NCBI GenBank assembly: GCA_949752745.1
Contig: OX457032.1
Span: 16,904,720-16,968,719, forward strand
Direction: 5' to 3'
Length of the DNA: 64,000 nucleotides
Origin: Protula sp. h YS-2021
Lineage: Eukaryota; Annelida; Polychaeta; Sabellida; Serpulidae
Shown piece after piece: positions 14,001-25,724 of this stretch. Positions within the stretch are counted from its first letter, which is position 1. Each line of letters starts with the position of its first letter. The position numbers and the translations under genes were made by a program. The notes beneath the pieces are model-generated. The model was given only the letters and a program-made list of their open reading frames with translations. It was not told the origin of the DNA and searched no databases.

Positions 14001-17000
14001 TAATTTTCACTTGAGTACAAATATATCCTTGTCTACAACACCGGTATATTGTTGGCAGTGGGAAAAAATCAGTCACGCCAATTTTCCAGAAGTAAAATGG
14101 GATCGTTTTTGCTATTTCAAAATATGAACATTGACGTTGAAAATGACCAGCATGGATGCCTTGCTGGATGTAGGAATGTGGAAAGAAAGGTGTCATTTTT
14201 GTACACTTTCAATCCTGGACATAGCACAAAAATAACTTCTCAATGCATCCTTAAAATTTTAGGTGTCGCTGTACTCACGAAACACCAAAATAAATTATAT
14301 TTTGTTGTGCATCGGTATTCTAATAATCTTCAGAAGACATTTTCAACATGCAACCAATCAACAATTTTTCTCCTTTTCTTTGGAAAAAAATATTCCGGAA
14401 ACAAAGAATGGTCATTCCCCCGTTTTGTGGCATTAACACCCCGTGTTAAGCCGCTCCAGATCAAAGAACGGAGGGTGATAACGACGATCTCACCAACTGA
14501 TGCTCTAAATTCAAGGCAGCTTGTGGGAGTGTTAATTTCGGGATATATACCGAGTGTTCTTTTTTTTTTTTTTTTACCTTTCTGAACGCCCTCTAGCGTG
14601 GGTTTTTCTTCACAGGCAGCCTGCAGACTACTTAATCAACAGCGGCTTTACAGAACAAAGACTTGGCAAAAAAGTCGCGCTGTTTGAAATTCTCTGGCAT
14701 ATACCGGAAATGTTTCGATAAATAATCCATTCATAAGTAAAAACAAAATCACTTGTTGGTGTAAAGATAAGGGCGATAAAAATACATGTTCTGAAACGTT
14801 CAGGGAGATTACAAGTCTATTACTTTCAGAGAAAGAAATTCGGTATATTTTGGATGTCACTGGCTTTTCACCATGTTTTTGTGTAAACTTTCGGATAAGC
14901 AAAACGCCAATAAATATTGAAGACATACGATTAAAATACCAAACAGCCACAGTTTAAAGTTGCTTTTTTGTTTGTTTGTGTGTTTGTTTGTTTGTTTTGT
15001 TTTTAGGACGAAAAAGCGTATGGGGAAAACGTTTTTATTCTTGATCTGCTTGATGGGTTTGCAAGCATATTGCTCAGGGCAATGATTCTGGTTTCAAAGT
15101 GCGGATCTTGTATATTGTGAGTGCAGGCGACTTAATATTTGTAATCCCTGGGCACGTTAATAACTTCATCCCTCGTTGAATGTCTGGCAAAAACTGCACG
15201 ATTCTTCAAATACAAATGCATAAAGAAACATATAGGGATTTTCAGAAATAAAACATAAACCCCACATACAGCTCCTGTGTACATTTGAATTTACATAATT
15301 ATCAAAATTTAAGTGCATCTGGAATATTTTTTTCTGCCTGGTTTCAACATCTGGAATAATCAGAACCAGCCATAATCAATCTGGATTATCTTAATCCAAT
15401 TCCCGCTCGCCTCGGCCAATCAAATGCACATCGAAGTCAACACCTTATCCCCTGTTATTAGTAAACATCACATCAGACAACATCCCCACAGGTATATCTT
15501 TATAAATCGCTACCGTAATTTCATACTCCTGTGTTGATATACGGCAGACAGTTCGTATTAAAACACCAGTTCCACAGACTTGATTAACTTTTCACCTTGT
15601 ATATTTTCCTAGAAAGTTGCCTCTCCCACAACTTAAAAAAAAAAAAAGGAAAAAAAAAAAAAAGGGTGATGCACATCGATGTTTTATTCTGTTTTTTTTT
15701 TCACTTCAAAAATAGGATCGGGTTATACTTCAGCGTCCAATCAACAACAAACTTCTTGGCTGCAAGTCGAGCGTGGGAGGATTAAGCTAAACTAAGCATG
15801 CGAGAGTTTCCTGTTCAAAGGCAACTTAACTTGTTCTTTTATCAAGTAAAAAAAAAAATAATTTTTTAAAACTCCTATTAGAGCAAGTAAGCAATTTGGA
15901 ATCGTTCTTCAATCGTGTTTGTGGTGTGTCAAAAAGCCAGGAAATTCATGACTAGGTGCAATTAAGCCACTCGCCATCGAGCTCCATATATTATTCACAG
16001 TTTTTCTTTTTTTTTTCTGTTTATTCCCTGAATAGAGAAAATATCAATGCACCAATTCTATAACCATATCTCTTACTTAACAATTAATCTTTTGTAACTT
16101 CATACTGCAAACAATTACATCTACTTTTTACCCTACATCTCAGCATTAATTTACACATTTTGTCAATAAGAACCCTCGACTTTTTTTTTAGAGTCAATGA
16201 CGCAGATTGGGCTATTTACATACACTCTTTCCATGGCAACAAGATACTTACGTCACAGTGAAACATACACAGTTTGTCACTTGTTCTTTAATCGTTTCCA
16301 GCTTTTCTAGACCAAGAGAAAAAGTTGATTGGACGAGAGGGTTGGGGATAAAAAGAAGTATGTGCAAGACTCGGTATCTTTTTTTTCAAGTAAAACGCTG
16401 ACTGGAAGGTTTAAAAACACCAAGATTTTCTAAATTAAATCAGCCCAACACTGAAGGGCAGATATATCCTCACGACTTGCACTTAAATGAGAATTTCTTC
16501 TTTGGAAGTTTTGCACACCGGCCTTAATGCATGGCATATATGGCGTGTGGTGTGCCACTACCTGACAACAAAGTAAATGGACTTTGAGCACAATTAGATT
16601 TAGCCGAATGAGTAACACAGAGTATTTTTCAAAGACAGGCAAATATGAGTTTGTTGCCTCGAAGCTCTAGAAGTCTTGTATGCAATGAATGGAAAAGCAA
16701 AACCGTGAGTCCTTCATCCCTAATTCGGCACTTTATTTACGCGGCACAAACGGTGACATGCAGATAGGAAATGGAGGTTGACTGAAGTCCTATCAAGCGC
16801 ATGACAACCATGGGGGTAAAATATACCCCACGGTTGCCATGGAAACCAATTTGATAAGTTACAGAACACGGGACATGCATAAAGTGGCCGTTTTTTTGTA
16901 AGGGCCCATACAGAGATGGATTGGTATTGAAAAGTGATGTGTGTCTATATTGTTGCTTATCTCACGCGGCCCCTAAGTGATTTCTGTCTACGGGGGTTAA

Positions 17001-17921
17001 AATGCAAGCCCATTTCTCTTCTTTGTGTTCTTTGCTCAAAGTAGATTGAGCTAAAATGCTATCTATACCATTCACTGAGGAATGAGTGAAATTATTACTC
17101 ACACTTTTCCTGTTAACGAAGACATATGGCGCAAAAAGCTTCAGTGATGTAAAAAAAACCAGACGAGGATTCTGTTAGGGTTAGATTTCACTGTATTTGA
17201 TATACGTGATATAAAGTATAGAAATGCACTATTTTTCATCCATATGTAAAGGTTCTTATCGGTGCCAGACTAAACAATCTGTGTTAAATTATTGAAGATA
17301 ACATCGATAACAGCTGTACCAAAAACTGTGCTGCTTAGAAAATAGTCCTTTCATTAAAAACATGGTAACTTATGTAAATTCCGCACGCAGTCTTATAAAA
17401 TTTCACACGAATATTGTGGTGCTTTCGGTAGGACTGGAAACAGCTAGATACCTTCAAATCAGGCCCTTTAAGAAATGTGCAATTTAGAGAGCGAGTAACA
17501 AGACCTAACAAAGAAAACGCCCTGTAATTTCATTATTAGGGGTTCAGTGGACATCAATTTCTACTGCGAGCGGACCTTAACTGAACGTAAATATCTACAA
17601 AACTGTCTGAGCGTTCCTGTATTATAAATATCCGGGCTTGAGAAAGCACCGGTACCTCAACTGAATGCTTCCAGCGGCAGTGTGGTGGCTGCGTCGGTGG
17701 AGTGGAGGATGATGGGGGGGAGGGGGGGGGGAGGCATGGACAGTCTGATTTGCTATTACCTTTGTATCTGTATTGTTGTTTGTCCAGGGGAAAATACAGA
17801 CATCAATGTGCGACTTTGAAATGTTACGGCATTTTAAATCACCCTTTAGTTGCATATATATATTATCATTACTATTACTATTATAAGTATCAGTTTATTC
17901 CTTTAGTCTTTAATGGCGGTT

Positions 17922-17974
<53 letters not shown>

Positions 17975-19199
17975 TTTATGCTTTGTGTGAAAGCTGTCCG
18001 TCAACCCTGGTTTATAAATGGCGTCACGTGACACAGTGACAGGGAACTAACTCCTACATTCTGTAAATCGGCAGTGATAAATTGCCATCCAAATAAAATC
18101 TTAGCTTTTCCATATATAGTCGTCACCATAGTAACAAATCACCCTTCTATTCAGCGGCAATTGCAACAAATCTGCCAATTAGTGATAAAAAACTTTTTTT
18201 ATATGTAAATGTCTCGATTCTTTTTATGTTTTTTTTCGTGCGTTTTACTGAAAGAACAGTTGTTTTTGTTCATTCACGTTCGTGATAGATGAAACAGGAG
18301 TCAATGCAACATTTTTACTCATCAGAAAAAAAAGAATAAAATGAAATAATTAGGGGTCATGTCACGCGAGGTGACTCCAATGAATATTTCACCGTCAGTT
18401 CGCTTCACGAAAATTTTCACTTTTTTGCCCCAAAACCCGTGATTGTCAAGAATGTCTGCACAATAATACATTTACCCATATCTGACCATTATTTTTCTTC
18501 AGCGCAAAATAACTTTTTTGAAAAGAATGACCACGGATAAGCTCCGTCTGACCAGCAGAATGTTCAACTGGCATAACGCTGTGAGCGGCCACTCAAGTGA
18601 CATGAACAGATCACTAATTTTTTGTACCCTTTTTTTCTGTTAAGGGCGGGGAGTAGGTTTGAACACTTCTGTCTTCAATTAAAAACAAATTTGGGCGGGC
18701 AAGGGGGTTGGTGCAACTACGCCCAGGCTTCCCAGATTGCCTGGAGAAATACGTTAAAATTAAAGAGAATTGCTCCAGCAACCCAGTGTCAAACACCAAG
18801 GTAGATGTGCCTAGCCCAGGACTATTTTTTCCATACGATGAAGCATGTTCCACCGTTAAAAACACTCCGCGGATAACCAAAGAGTTCCCCCAAAGCTGTG
18901 AACTCGGACCCTTCACAGTCGCCCTTCCCACACGGACTTAAACTGGATTTTAAGATGTGATGTAAACAAAACATGTTATGTCACTCTGCAAGTCATAGTA
19001 CATGAGTGTTTCCTCTTCTTGAGCCGTATTTCTGAAATTCTGATGATTTTACATCACGCAAAATAAACATTTTTTTTCACATGCAAACTACATTCCGTTT
19101 GGTGAACAAAAGTTTCTTCGTGAACAAAATGTTGATAGATCCCATCAAAACCAATGATGATGATGATGATGATGATGGTGATGATGGTGGTGGTGATGG

Positions 19200-19247
<48 letters not shown>

Positions 19248-20429
19248 CGATGATTTTTTTATTATGGATTTTATTATTGTTCATTTTTTCTATTTTATAT
19301 TATTAATTTTGATAGAGCACTCACCGGTGTGTGTTCTTCGGTGCACGGAGAGGTTGCTCTGGTGCTTCGTTTCATAGTTACAATCCTCGCACTTGAAGAC
19401 CTTGGCCGTACTCCAGTGCTCACGCTCCAGGTGGCGCTGTAGGTATATCTTCCGCTTGAACACTTTTTTACATTCGGGACACACCTGTAAAATGGGATTT
19501 AAAAGTCAAAATTTAAGAAATTCTATCAGAAATTTTATTTTGAAAAAAAAGAAGAAATTTAATGAACACATAAAGAACGCACATCTAAGTAAAGATTGAG
19601 TTTTCATGGAATTTGATGCAGCCAATTTTAGAAATTCAAAATACTTCCTTTATGCGATTAAAAAATGAGGTGATCTCTTTGGTTTAACAGATCACGCAAT
19701 ATATTTCAAGCAAAAAAAAAAAAAAAGTGAATACTGGCCCCATTACCTCATGACCTTCTCCCTCGTCCATGGCATTGGGGTCCGTATTCTCGAGGCTCAT
19801 TTCGCCATCGCTGCTCCTGCTCGGACTGCTCACGACATGTGGCTTAATCACGATAGGAATCTGGCCTTTCTCGCTGGGAGAGTATCCCTGGATGGGATTC
19901 AGAGTGGGTGGCTTCGGAGAATGGGGGCTACTTTCACGGCGCATTGCGTCACCGCCGCCGCTGTGACGTAAGGGACTGGTGCTGCCTAGCCATGTACACG
20001 GTAGGGATTTGGGACTCAGTAAACTACTTCTAAACAACTCGGTGGAGGACCGCTCGGGTGTTTTTGATGAATGCTCATTGTTATTTTGTGAAGGGTATGA
20101 TTCATCTAGTTTGGCTTTTTTCAGCAGTGGAATATCGTCATCGTGATTACCGTTGCTCAGTAAGTTTTGTTTCCTTGGCGACGCATTGCCCATAGCAACG
20201 GGACTTGGAAAAGAGTCTGGTAGTTTGTAAGGTGACTGAGTAACTATAGAAACCGGTGATTTGGCGTGAGATAATGGACTAGATGCACGGTTGCTATGAC
20301 TGCGGAGGTTGTCAAAGAGCATGTCGTCAACGGAACGCTTGATAGCAGGAGTCTGCTGTGAGTGGATAAGAGAGACTGCCATCTCTGACGTCAGCGGCGC
20401 ACAACTGTCTGTCGTCTGCTTCATGAGAT
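2972..20429 (-). CDS. C2H2 zinc-finger transcription factor with CtBP-binding motifs (5' end not found)
   Basis: Three exons join in phase: 20429-19747, 19484-19325 and 4329-2972, giving about 733 residues to the stop. The first exon starts in phase 1, so at least one upstream coding exon is missing. Residues 1-227 are Ser/Pro-rich and low in complexity. Three consecutive C2H2 fingers follow: CPECKKVF...HLEREH, CEDCNYET...HRRTH and CGACGQRY...HIRSRH. The linker after finger 2 reads HTGERPY, the classic DNA-binding linker, and is assembled across the 15-kb intron. The C-terminal part has a short Ala run, many Ser/Pro, and PQDLS and PRDLS, both matching the PxDLS docking site for the corepressor CtBP. 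I infer a nuclear DNA-binding repressor. I do not recognise the orthologue; a BTB domain could lie on missing 5' exons. Family call is firm, identity open. Confidence 0.87.
7666..7713. repeat. (ATT)n microsatellite
   Basis: About 16 uninterrupted ATT triplets in the large intron. The poly-isoleucine open frame over it is an artefact of the repeat. Confidence 0.95.
8585..8658. repeat. (GA)n / (GACA)n compound microsatellite
   Basis: A GA dinucleotide run of about 36 bases passes directly into about nine GACA tetramers. The same GA-to-GACA succession recurs at 33704-33795. Confidence 0.95.
10939..11108. repeat. Compound trinucleotide microsatellite (ATT / CAT / ACT)
   Basis: About 170 bases made of successive ATT, CAT, ATT and ACT triplet runs. 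Each run differs from the next by a single base of the unit, which suggests point mutation followed by slippage expansion. Confidence 0.95.
17922..17974. repeat. (CAT)n microsatellite
   Basis: About 17 CAT triplets in the large intron of the zinc-finger gene. Confidence 0.95.
19155..19252. repeat. (GAT)n microsatellite next to the finger-1/2 exon
   Basis: About 98 bases of GAT repeats with GGT and GAC interruptions, starting only about 70 bases inside the intron from the donor at 19324. The poly-Asp and poly-Ile frames across it are artefacts. Confidence 0.95.
19325..19484 (-). CDS. Exon carrying zinc fingers 1 and 2
   Basis: The acceptor is TTTTACAG|GTG and the donor CCG|GTGAGT. The exon starts in phase 0, directly after the Glu that ends the upstream exon, and leaves in phase 1 inside a Gly codon. 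Finger 1 spans CPECKKVF to HLEREH. Finger 2 spans FKCEDCNYET to HRRTH. The two are joined by a short WSTAKV linker rather than TGEKP. Confidence 0.92.
19747..20429 (-). CDS. Ser/Pro-rich exon upstream of the zinc fingers
   Basis: The acceptor reads ATGGCAG|AT and the donor GAG|GTAATG on the minus strand. The exon is 683 bases, entered in phase 1 and left in phase 0. It encodes a disordered-looking region with many SP and KSP pairs and an acidic end (DPNAMDEGEGHE) just before the fingers. No domain is recognised. The in-frame ATG codons near its start are probably internal, because the splice phase requires an upstream exon. Confidence 0.85.
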
Positions 20430-20511
20430 CTGCCATAAGAATGCAAACAAAACTCCTTCATTACTTCCATTTATTTATTTTTTATATGGTTGAATTTATT
20501 TGCTAACTAAA

Positions 20512-21530
20512 TACAGTAGAAGCTCTGGTTGGGACCACTTCGCAATTGCGACCATGTTGGAAAAAGGATCACTTCTCGACAGAACAAAAAAAAAAAGGTT
20601 TATAATGAGAAAAAGTCACAAAAAGATCATCTGGGAAAGAAGGACCAGTGTGGCGTATACCCATTTATGGGCCTATTTCTGCGCGTACACTGTGTCAGTT
20701 GGGCCAGTACTCTCTTGCTTTTTAATTTTTTAAAGTTTTCTTTTCAAACCCAGATTTTAGAATTTTGAAAAAAACTTAAGCACCATAACCGTAAGAACGC
20801 GTTTTTTTTTATACATTTCCGGATGCAAACTGCCACATACACTCCACACAACTTTCACATCTATGATCTTTTTGGTGCGGCATCACCAGTCCAAAGACAC
20901 TACCTTTAATGTGCCACAGATGATAAGTGCTGCATCTACATTGATAAGCCGAAGACACGATCATTGCTATTCATGGCACGGACGTCGCTTTGTCAGAGGA
21001 CAAAATGACTGAGGCATTGATAAGCAGTATGGCAACAGCATCCGATAACTCGCTTTCTACATTTCTTTTTCTCTATATACTCCTGTTCTCTTGTTAAAAA
21101 AATTACTTATCCATAAGATATGTGAGCAAGGAAGGACGTTTCGCGGAGGGGCCGCTGGGGTCAGAGGTGTAATGTTGAGGCGGTGGTCCAAAACTCTGGA
21201 AAACACTTTTTTCACATGAGTGCTCTGTGGATGATCCCTTAAAGGTCACATCTGCCTGTTCCTTTCTTTAAGAAAACATCATGGAATGGACCGAAGTTTC
21301 TTACCACCTTAAAAGTGCCTATCTTTTTGGTGACAACCCAATGATATATTTCGCTATTTACTCACAAGACCTTGCCCGTGTGACGCATACATAAGAAAGA
21401 TGGATCACCTTCATGTCACCCTTATTGCCCTGGCTATATATGGCCAAATCGCCCAATGCACCATTACTTGTAACGATTTACTCATAATCCATTGAGTATT
21501 TGCAATACTCAAAACAGAGTTCCTACAGTG
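20512..21530. mobile_element. Possible decayed pogo/Tigger-type DNA transposon
   Basis: At 20512 the sequence begins ACAGTAGAAGCTCTGG and continues with GGGACCACTT and GCGACC, resembling the ACAGTAGAACCTC... termini with repeated GACCAC blocks common on pogo-like elements of invertebrates. A degenerate inverted counterpart (GAGTTCCTAC-AGTG) lies near 21516-21530. The interior is more GC-rich than its surroundings but has no intact transposase frame that I recognise. The left end is moderately supported and the right end is a guess. Confidence 0.35.
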
Positions 21531-22984
21531 CGGTCGATAATGTCAATTTTTACAATCAATTATAAGACGGCAACTGTAGCTCCGATGTCATGTAAGTATG
21601 GGAGGTGAGGGGGGGGGGGGTTGCAGCTTTGCAAGCACATATGATTGAGTTGCAAACCAGTTGTTAATGGGTGGGGACGGGGAGAATTTTTCTGATTTAT
21701 TTATTTATGATTTTTATTATTATCAATTTATTTATTTTTTTTTATCTGCTGACTATAGGAGTTACTTATAAAAACTTCTGGCATTTTGATATTGTGCACC
21801 ATAGTTACAGAGTATCGCAATATGGCCTTAACCCTCCCTATCGATTGTAATTCTGCCATTTTTTTCATTAATTCTGGTAAAAGAATGGTTTCTTATTCGT
21901 CAAAATCATGTCAATTAAAATTTGTCTCAGATATTGGTCAGCGGTTCTTTGTCCTGAAGTGAAACTCAGTCACACGCAATCACTTCCATTTGATGGAAAC
22001 TCATCAAAGAATCGTAGCAATTATGACGAGAAATTAGTAGTAGCAAGTGTGTCACTTTACTCCCAAGCAACTAAATCCCATTTGCACCCTGCCCGTTAAA
22101 TAACATGTCTGTGTTAGCATCCAATAATTATGCGCGAATCTACACCCTTATATGGGCAGTGTTCGTACAAAGAAACCAGTCCTTCTTTGTTCTTTTACCC
22201 GATTAAAATACTATAGAAACGTTACCCCGTGGGGACGCTTATTTACAATTTCGCATCAAAGTGGCATCGTTACTCAGTTTCTTTTCACGTTTCATAAAAA
22301 CTTCCCTCCCATTGATGATATTGGCGTTTTTACTCACCACTGTCTCAAAATAGTTACTCATTTTAGAATGATGCGCAGAAATCCAACTGACAGTAGCAAG
22401 CGTGACAGTTAAAAAATTTAGACCCCTTCCCCCCACCACCCCTCCACGCGCAGAAAATGCGCACACTTGCAAGTGCTTTTTAATTCTAAAATCGCAAGTT
22501 CCTTTCCACCCTAGTCTGGTCGGAAGCTATCCATGCATGTTTGTAAGGATGTTCATGTGAACTGGCGATGATTCACGGAAAATGTTGATTCAAATTAGAA
22601 GAGAAAGGTTTGAACTTTAGCACGCAGTAAGTTACTCAACCCTTGACAATAACCCCTTTTACAGTATGTCACTGTGAATCATAGTTCCGATTTTGCTCTA
22701 CAACAGAATCTAGACACAACCAAATCAACCAGATAAATTCTACCAGTGCCTACGCGTTTACAGGGATTGGATTCCATCTCAAAACTAGTCTATGTATGAA
22801 GTTTCGCTTTTACAGAAAGTTGTTTGTTTGTTTGTTTGTTTTATGGATTGAATGAGCAAATGAAACGAAATCAAAGAAGCGATCAAACAGCTAGAAAAGT
22901 TCTACGAACAAGCCAGGCTTCCGACATGGAAGTACAAAAAATCTACATTGTTTGCCCCCGACCCCCTCCATCCCCATCCCCGCC

Positions 22985-22987
<3 letters not shown>

Positions 22988-23077
<90 letters not shown>
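22988..23077. repeat. (TA)n microsatellite
   Basis: About 90 bases of uninterrupted TA. The Ile-Tyr repeat frames across it are artefacts. Confidence 0.97.
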
Positions 23078-23080
<3 letters not shown>

Positions 23081-25582
23081 TTTTCCTCGAATCACTCCTG
23101 ATGGGTGATCGAACTACAACATATTTAATGAAGTTTAATGGGTTTTTTTTCGTTAGTTCAGTTGGTGGTCATGAATTGCACCCAGCACCATCAGGGAACC
23201 ATCATAACGTTGTGGTCTGATTAAGTCTTTCACAAGCGATATTCAATAAAGTGCAGTATACAGTCACTTACAGCATCTCCCTCACGCTAATGCATTCGGC
23301 CCACTTAAGATTTATCACTGTCGCATACACCCCCACCCCGATCATTCCAAACCCTTATATCACAATCAATAAGTGCAATCAATTCACATGCAGTGGCGAG
23401 GCAAGCTGTGGTCGGAGCGGGGAAGATGGGTGTCGTGATGTCGTGAGGTGCCCATTTCAGCAAGTTTCCTCTCACTACTCCCAGACTGAAGTGACGATCA
23501 CGGTGCCCCATCACAACTGCACCCGCATAACCTCCATACTAGAAAACACCACCTCTGAAACGGTTTACTCTCCCCTCTCCCCTTCTTACTCAATATCGCC
23601 TCTATATTACTTATTCCCTAAAGTAGATGCCACGTGAACTGGTGAGCAAAGGAGGTAAAAAAAAATCAATGCTCAATCTGATCGCTAAATATATTTCTTA
23701 CATCCGCACGCGCGCAAAATTGCCCACCCTTATGACGTTTCCAATAATTTGCTTATCGATTTTGTCAACATCAAACATATACGGGGAGTTGAGTAGTGTA
23801 AATAATACTCCTTCCAACTGCATCTTGCAGTTGTGGCCTTCGAAGCTATTTGCCTTTATTTGGAGAAAGTATTTAATAGGATTGTTGCTGGAACAACAAA
23901 GAAAAGCCATTACTTCAAACAAACTATTTATCAACATGCACAAGGAGAAAACGACAATTTGGTGAAAAAAAAATTTTGAAGGTGTACAAGCAGTGTGTTC
24001 CTGCGAGGAGATTTGGTGATGGGAACTGAGTCCAGGAATGCTGCATTTTGATGCTCGAATTTTTACGCAAATTAGGCAGTAACCAATCGAGTCACTGCGT
24101 GATTTCATGCTTTTGTTCCTTTGGGTTTATCTGTGTTTTAAAGAAATTTAACACAACGGTGGATCGAGAACCCGTTCGGCGTGTTGGTAATGCCACTGGA
24201 AATGAAATAAATCAACACTGAGATTACGCCGTGAAAGATGTCCAAAGTGAAAAAAAAAACAGCATGTAAAAAAAGAATCTTGGTGTACTCAATATCCCGT
24301 TGGCAAAACAACACCCAAAGGAAACTTATGTCAAAGGCGTGGGGCTGGGCCACAGCAATGGCAGGGGGGACACACAAAAATCAATATGATATACGACGCG
24401 GTAACAGAGACCCCTCTATTTTGATTGGTGAGTGATTTGCCTTCTTCATACGTAGCCATGGTAACGGATTTACGCGAAACTTACATCGTTTTACTCAATT
24501 TGTCACTTCTTTTGCCAGAAAAATAGCTTTGTGTTTGGGTAAGCAGCCCAGTGTAGCATGGTAATTTCATGAAAGCAAGCATATGAAAAACGGATGTGTT
24601 TTGGCCAAAGCACTTTGAGTAATATGTGTGTATGGTGACAATAGTTTTGAGTGTAACTAAGAATGACGTGAAAACTAAACCCGTAACAAGGTGTGCCGGC
24701 ACGCCAACGAATTTTGTTGTCTTGGAGACTCGTCTTTTATAAACATCTCGATTACACAACGGAAGTACAAGCGAAAACAATTTGTCCACTTTATACTAAA
24801 TCAGCGATGCCCCTGACACGTCCGTAACAGGCGAATTTCAGGCTGATGCAAACAAACAACGCGATTTTAAATTGAAACGGACATGACTTGTAAATAAAAC
24901 AGAAAAACGAGCATGTCGTGAGTGTACACGTGTAAGTGTACATGTGCATGACATCTATACAATAACAGATACACCCCGCGGCTCACTCTGAACAGACACT
25001 CTGCTTCTTGTGTCCTAAATAAAATGTGATATATCGCACCACCTAACCATTAACTTTTCAACATTTGGCGATATTTTTTGAGAAATTAAACATGGGGAAT
25101 TTGTGGACGGACTCTTTCAAAACCAGGGGCAGGCTTATCTTCGTTGAATTTCAAAGATGAACTAAAAGTAAATCTAAAGAATCGACCCTATAGGAGATCA
25201 AGAATATTTGAATGGAAAAAGGTGTACGAATTCAACCCGGTTTCTGTCAAAATCGTTTGAACGACCTTTTTCCTTTAGTAGTTAAGAAATCTTTTGAAGT
25301 TTCAGAAACGTCCGCTATTGTATTTATAATGTCAACAACTGACATTTATTTCAGACATATGTACATATGTTACACAATTACACACTTAAATATCAACAAA
25401 CCTCATTTTTCATAGTATTTATACATGTATTTAACATACACGATAAGAAACATATGTTTCTTATTTCAAGCAATTTCATTTTTTAACGCGTAATATGAAT
25501 GCATGCGTGTTTTTCAACTTAAGTAGCTAGAGAAATAATAAGCTCTACAATGAAGATGTTCTCTCGTCCCCACCTCTGCCCG

Positions 25583-25724
<142 letters not shown>

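Larger units (their letters stand above)
4330..19324 (-). other. 15-kb intron between zinc fingers 2 and 3
   Basis: The donor is CCG|GTGAGT at 19324 and the acceptor GACAG|GA at 4330, both on the minus strand. Inside I find only AT-rich sequence, homopolymers and the microsatellites listed separately. The longest open frame (14049-14585, plus) has no codon bias or recognisable domain. Several G-rich patches occur, for example near 5510-5620 and 11568-11610. No nested gene is supported. Confidence 0.75.

Noticed and set aside
14049..14585. 178-residue plus-strand open frame in the large intron
   Set aside because: No domain, composition follows the local AT-rich DNA, ends in a poly-Phe run from a T tract, and it lies inside a well-supported intron of a minus-strand gene.
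19081..19377. Poly-aspartate frame
   Set aside because: Translation of the GAT repeat in the intron next to the finger-1/2 exon.
22824..23220. Ile-Tyr repeat frames
   Set aside because: Translation of the (TA)n tract; the same holds at 25545-25893.
23698..24108. 136-residue minus-strand open frame, considered as a 5' exon of the zinc-finger gene
   Set aside because: No recognisable domain, no suitable phase-1 donor, composition like non-coding DNA.
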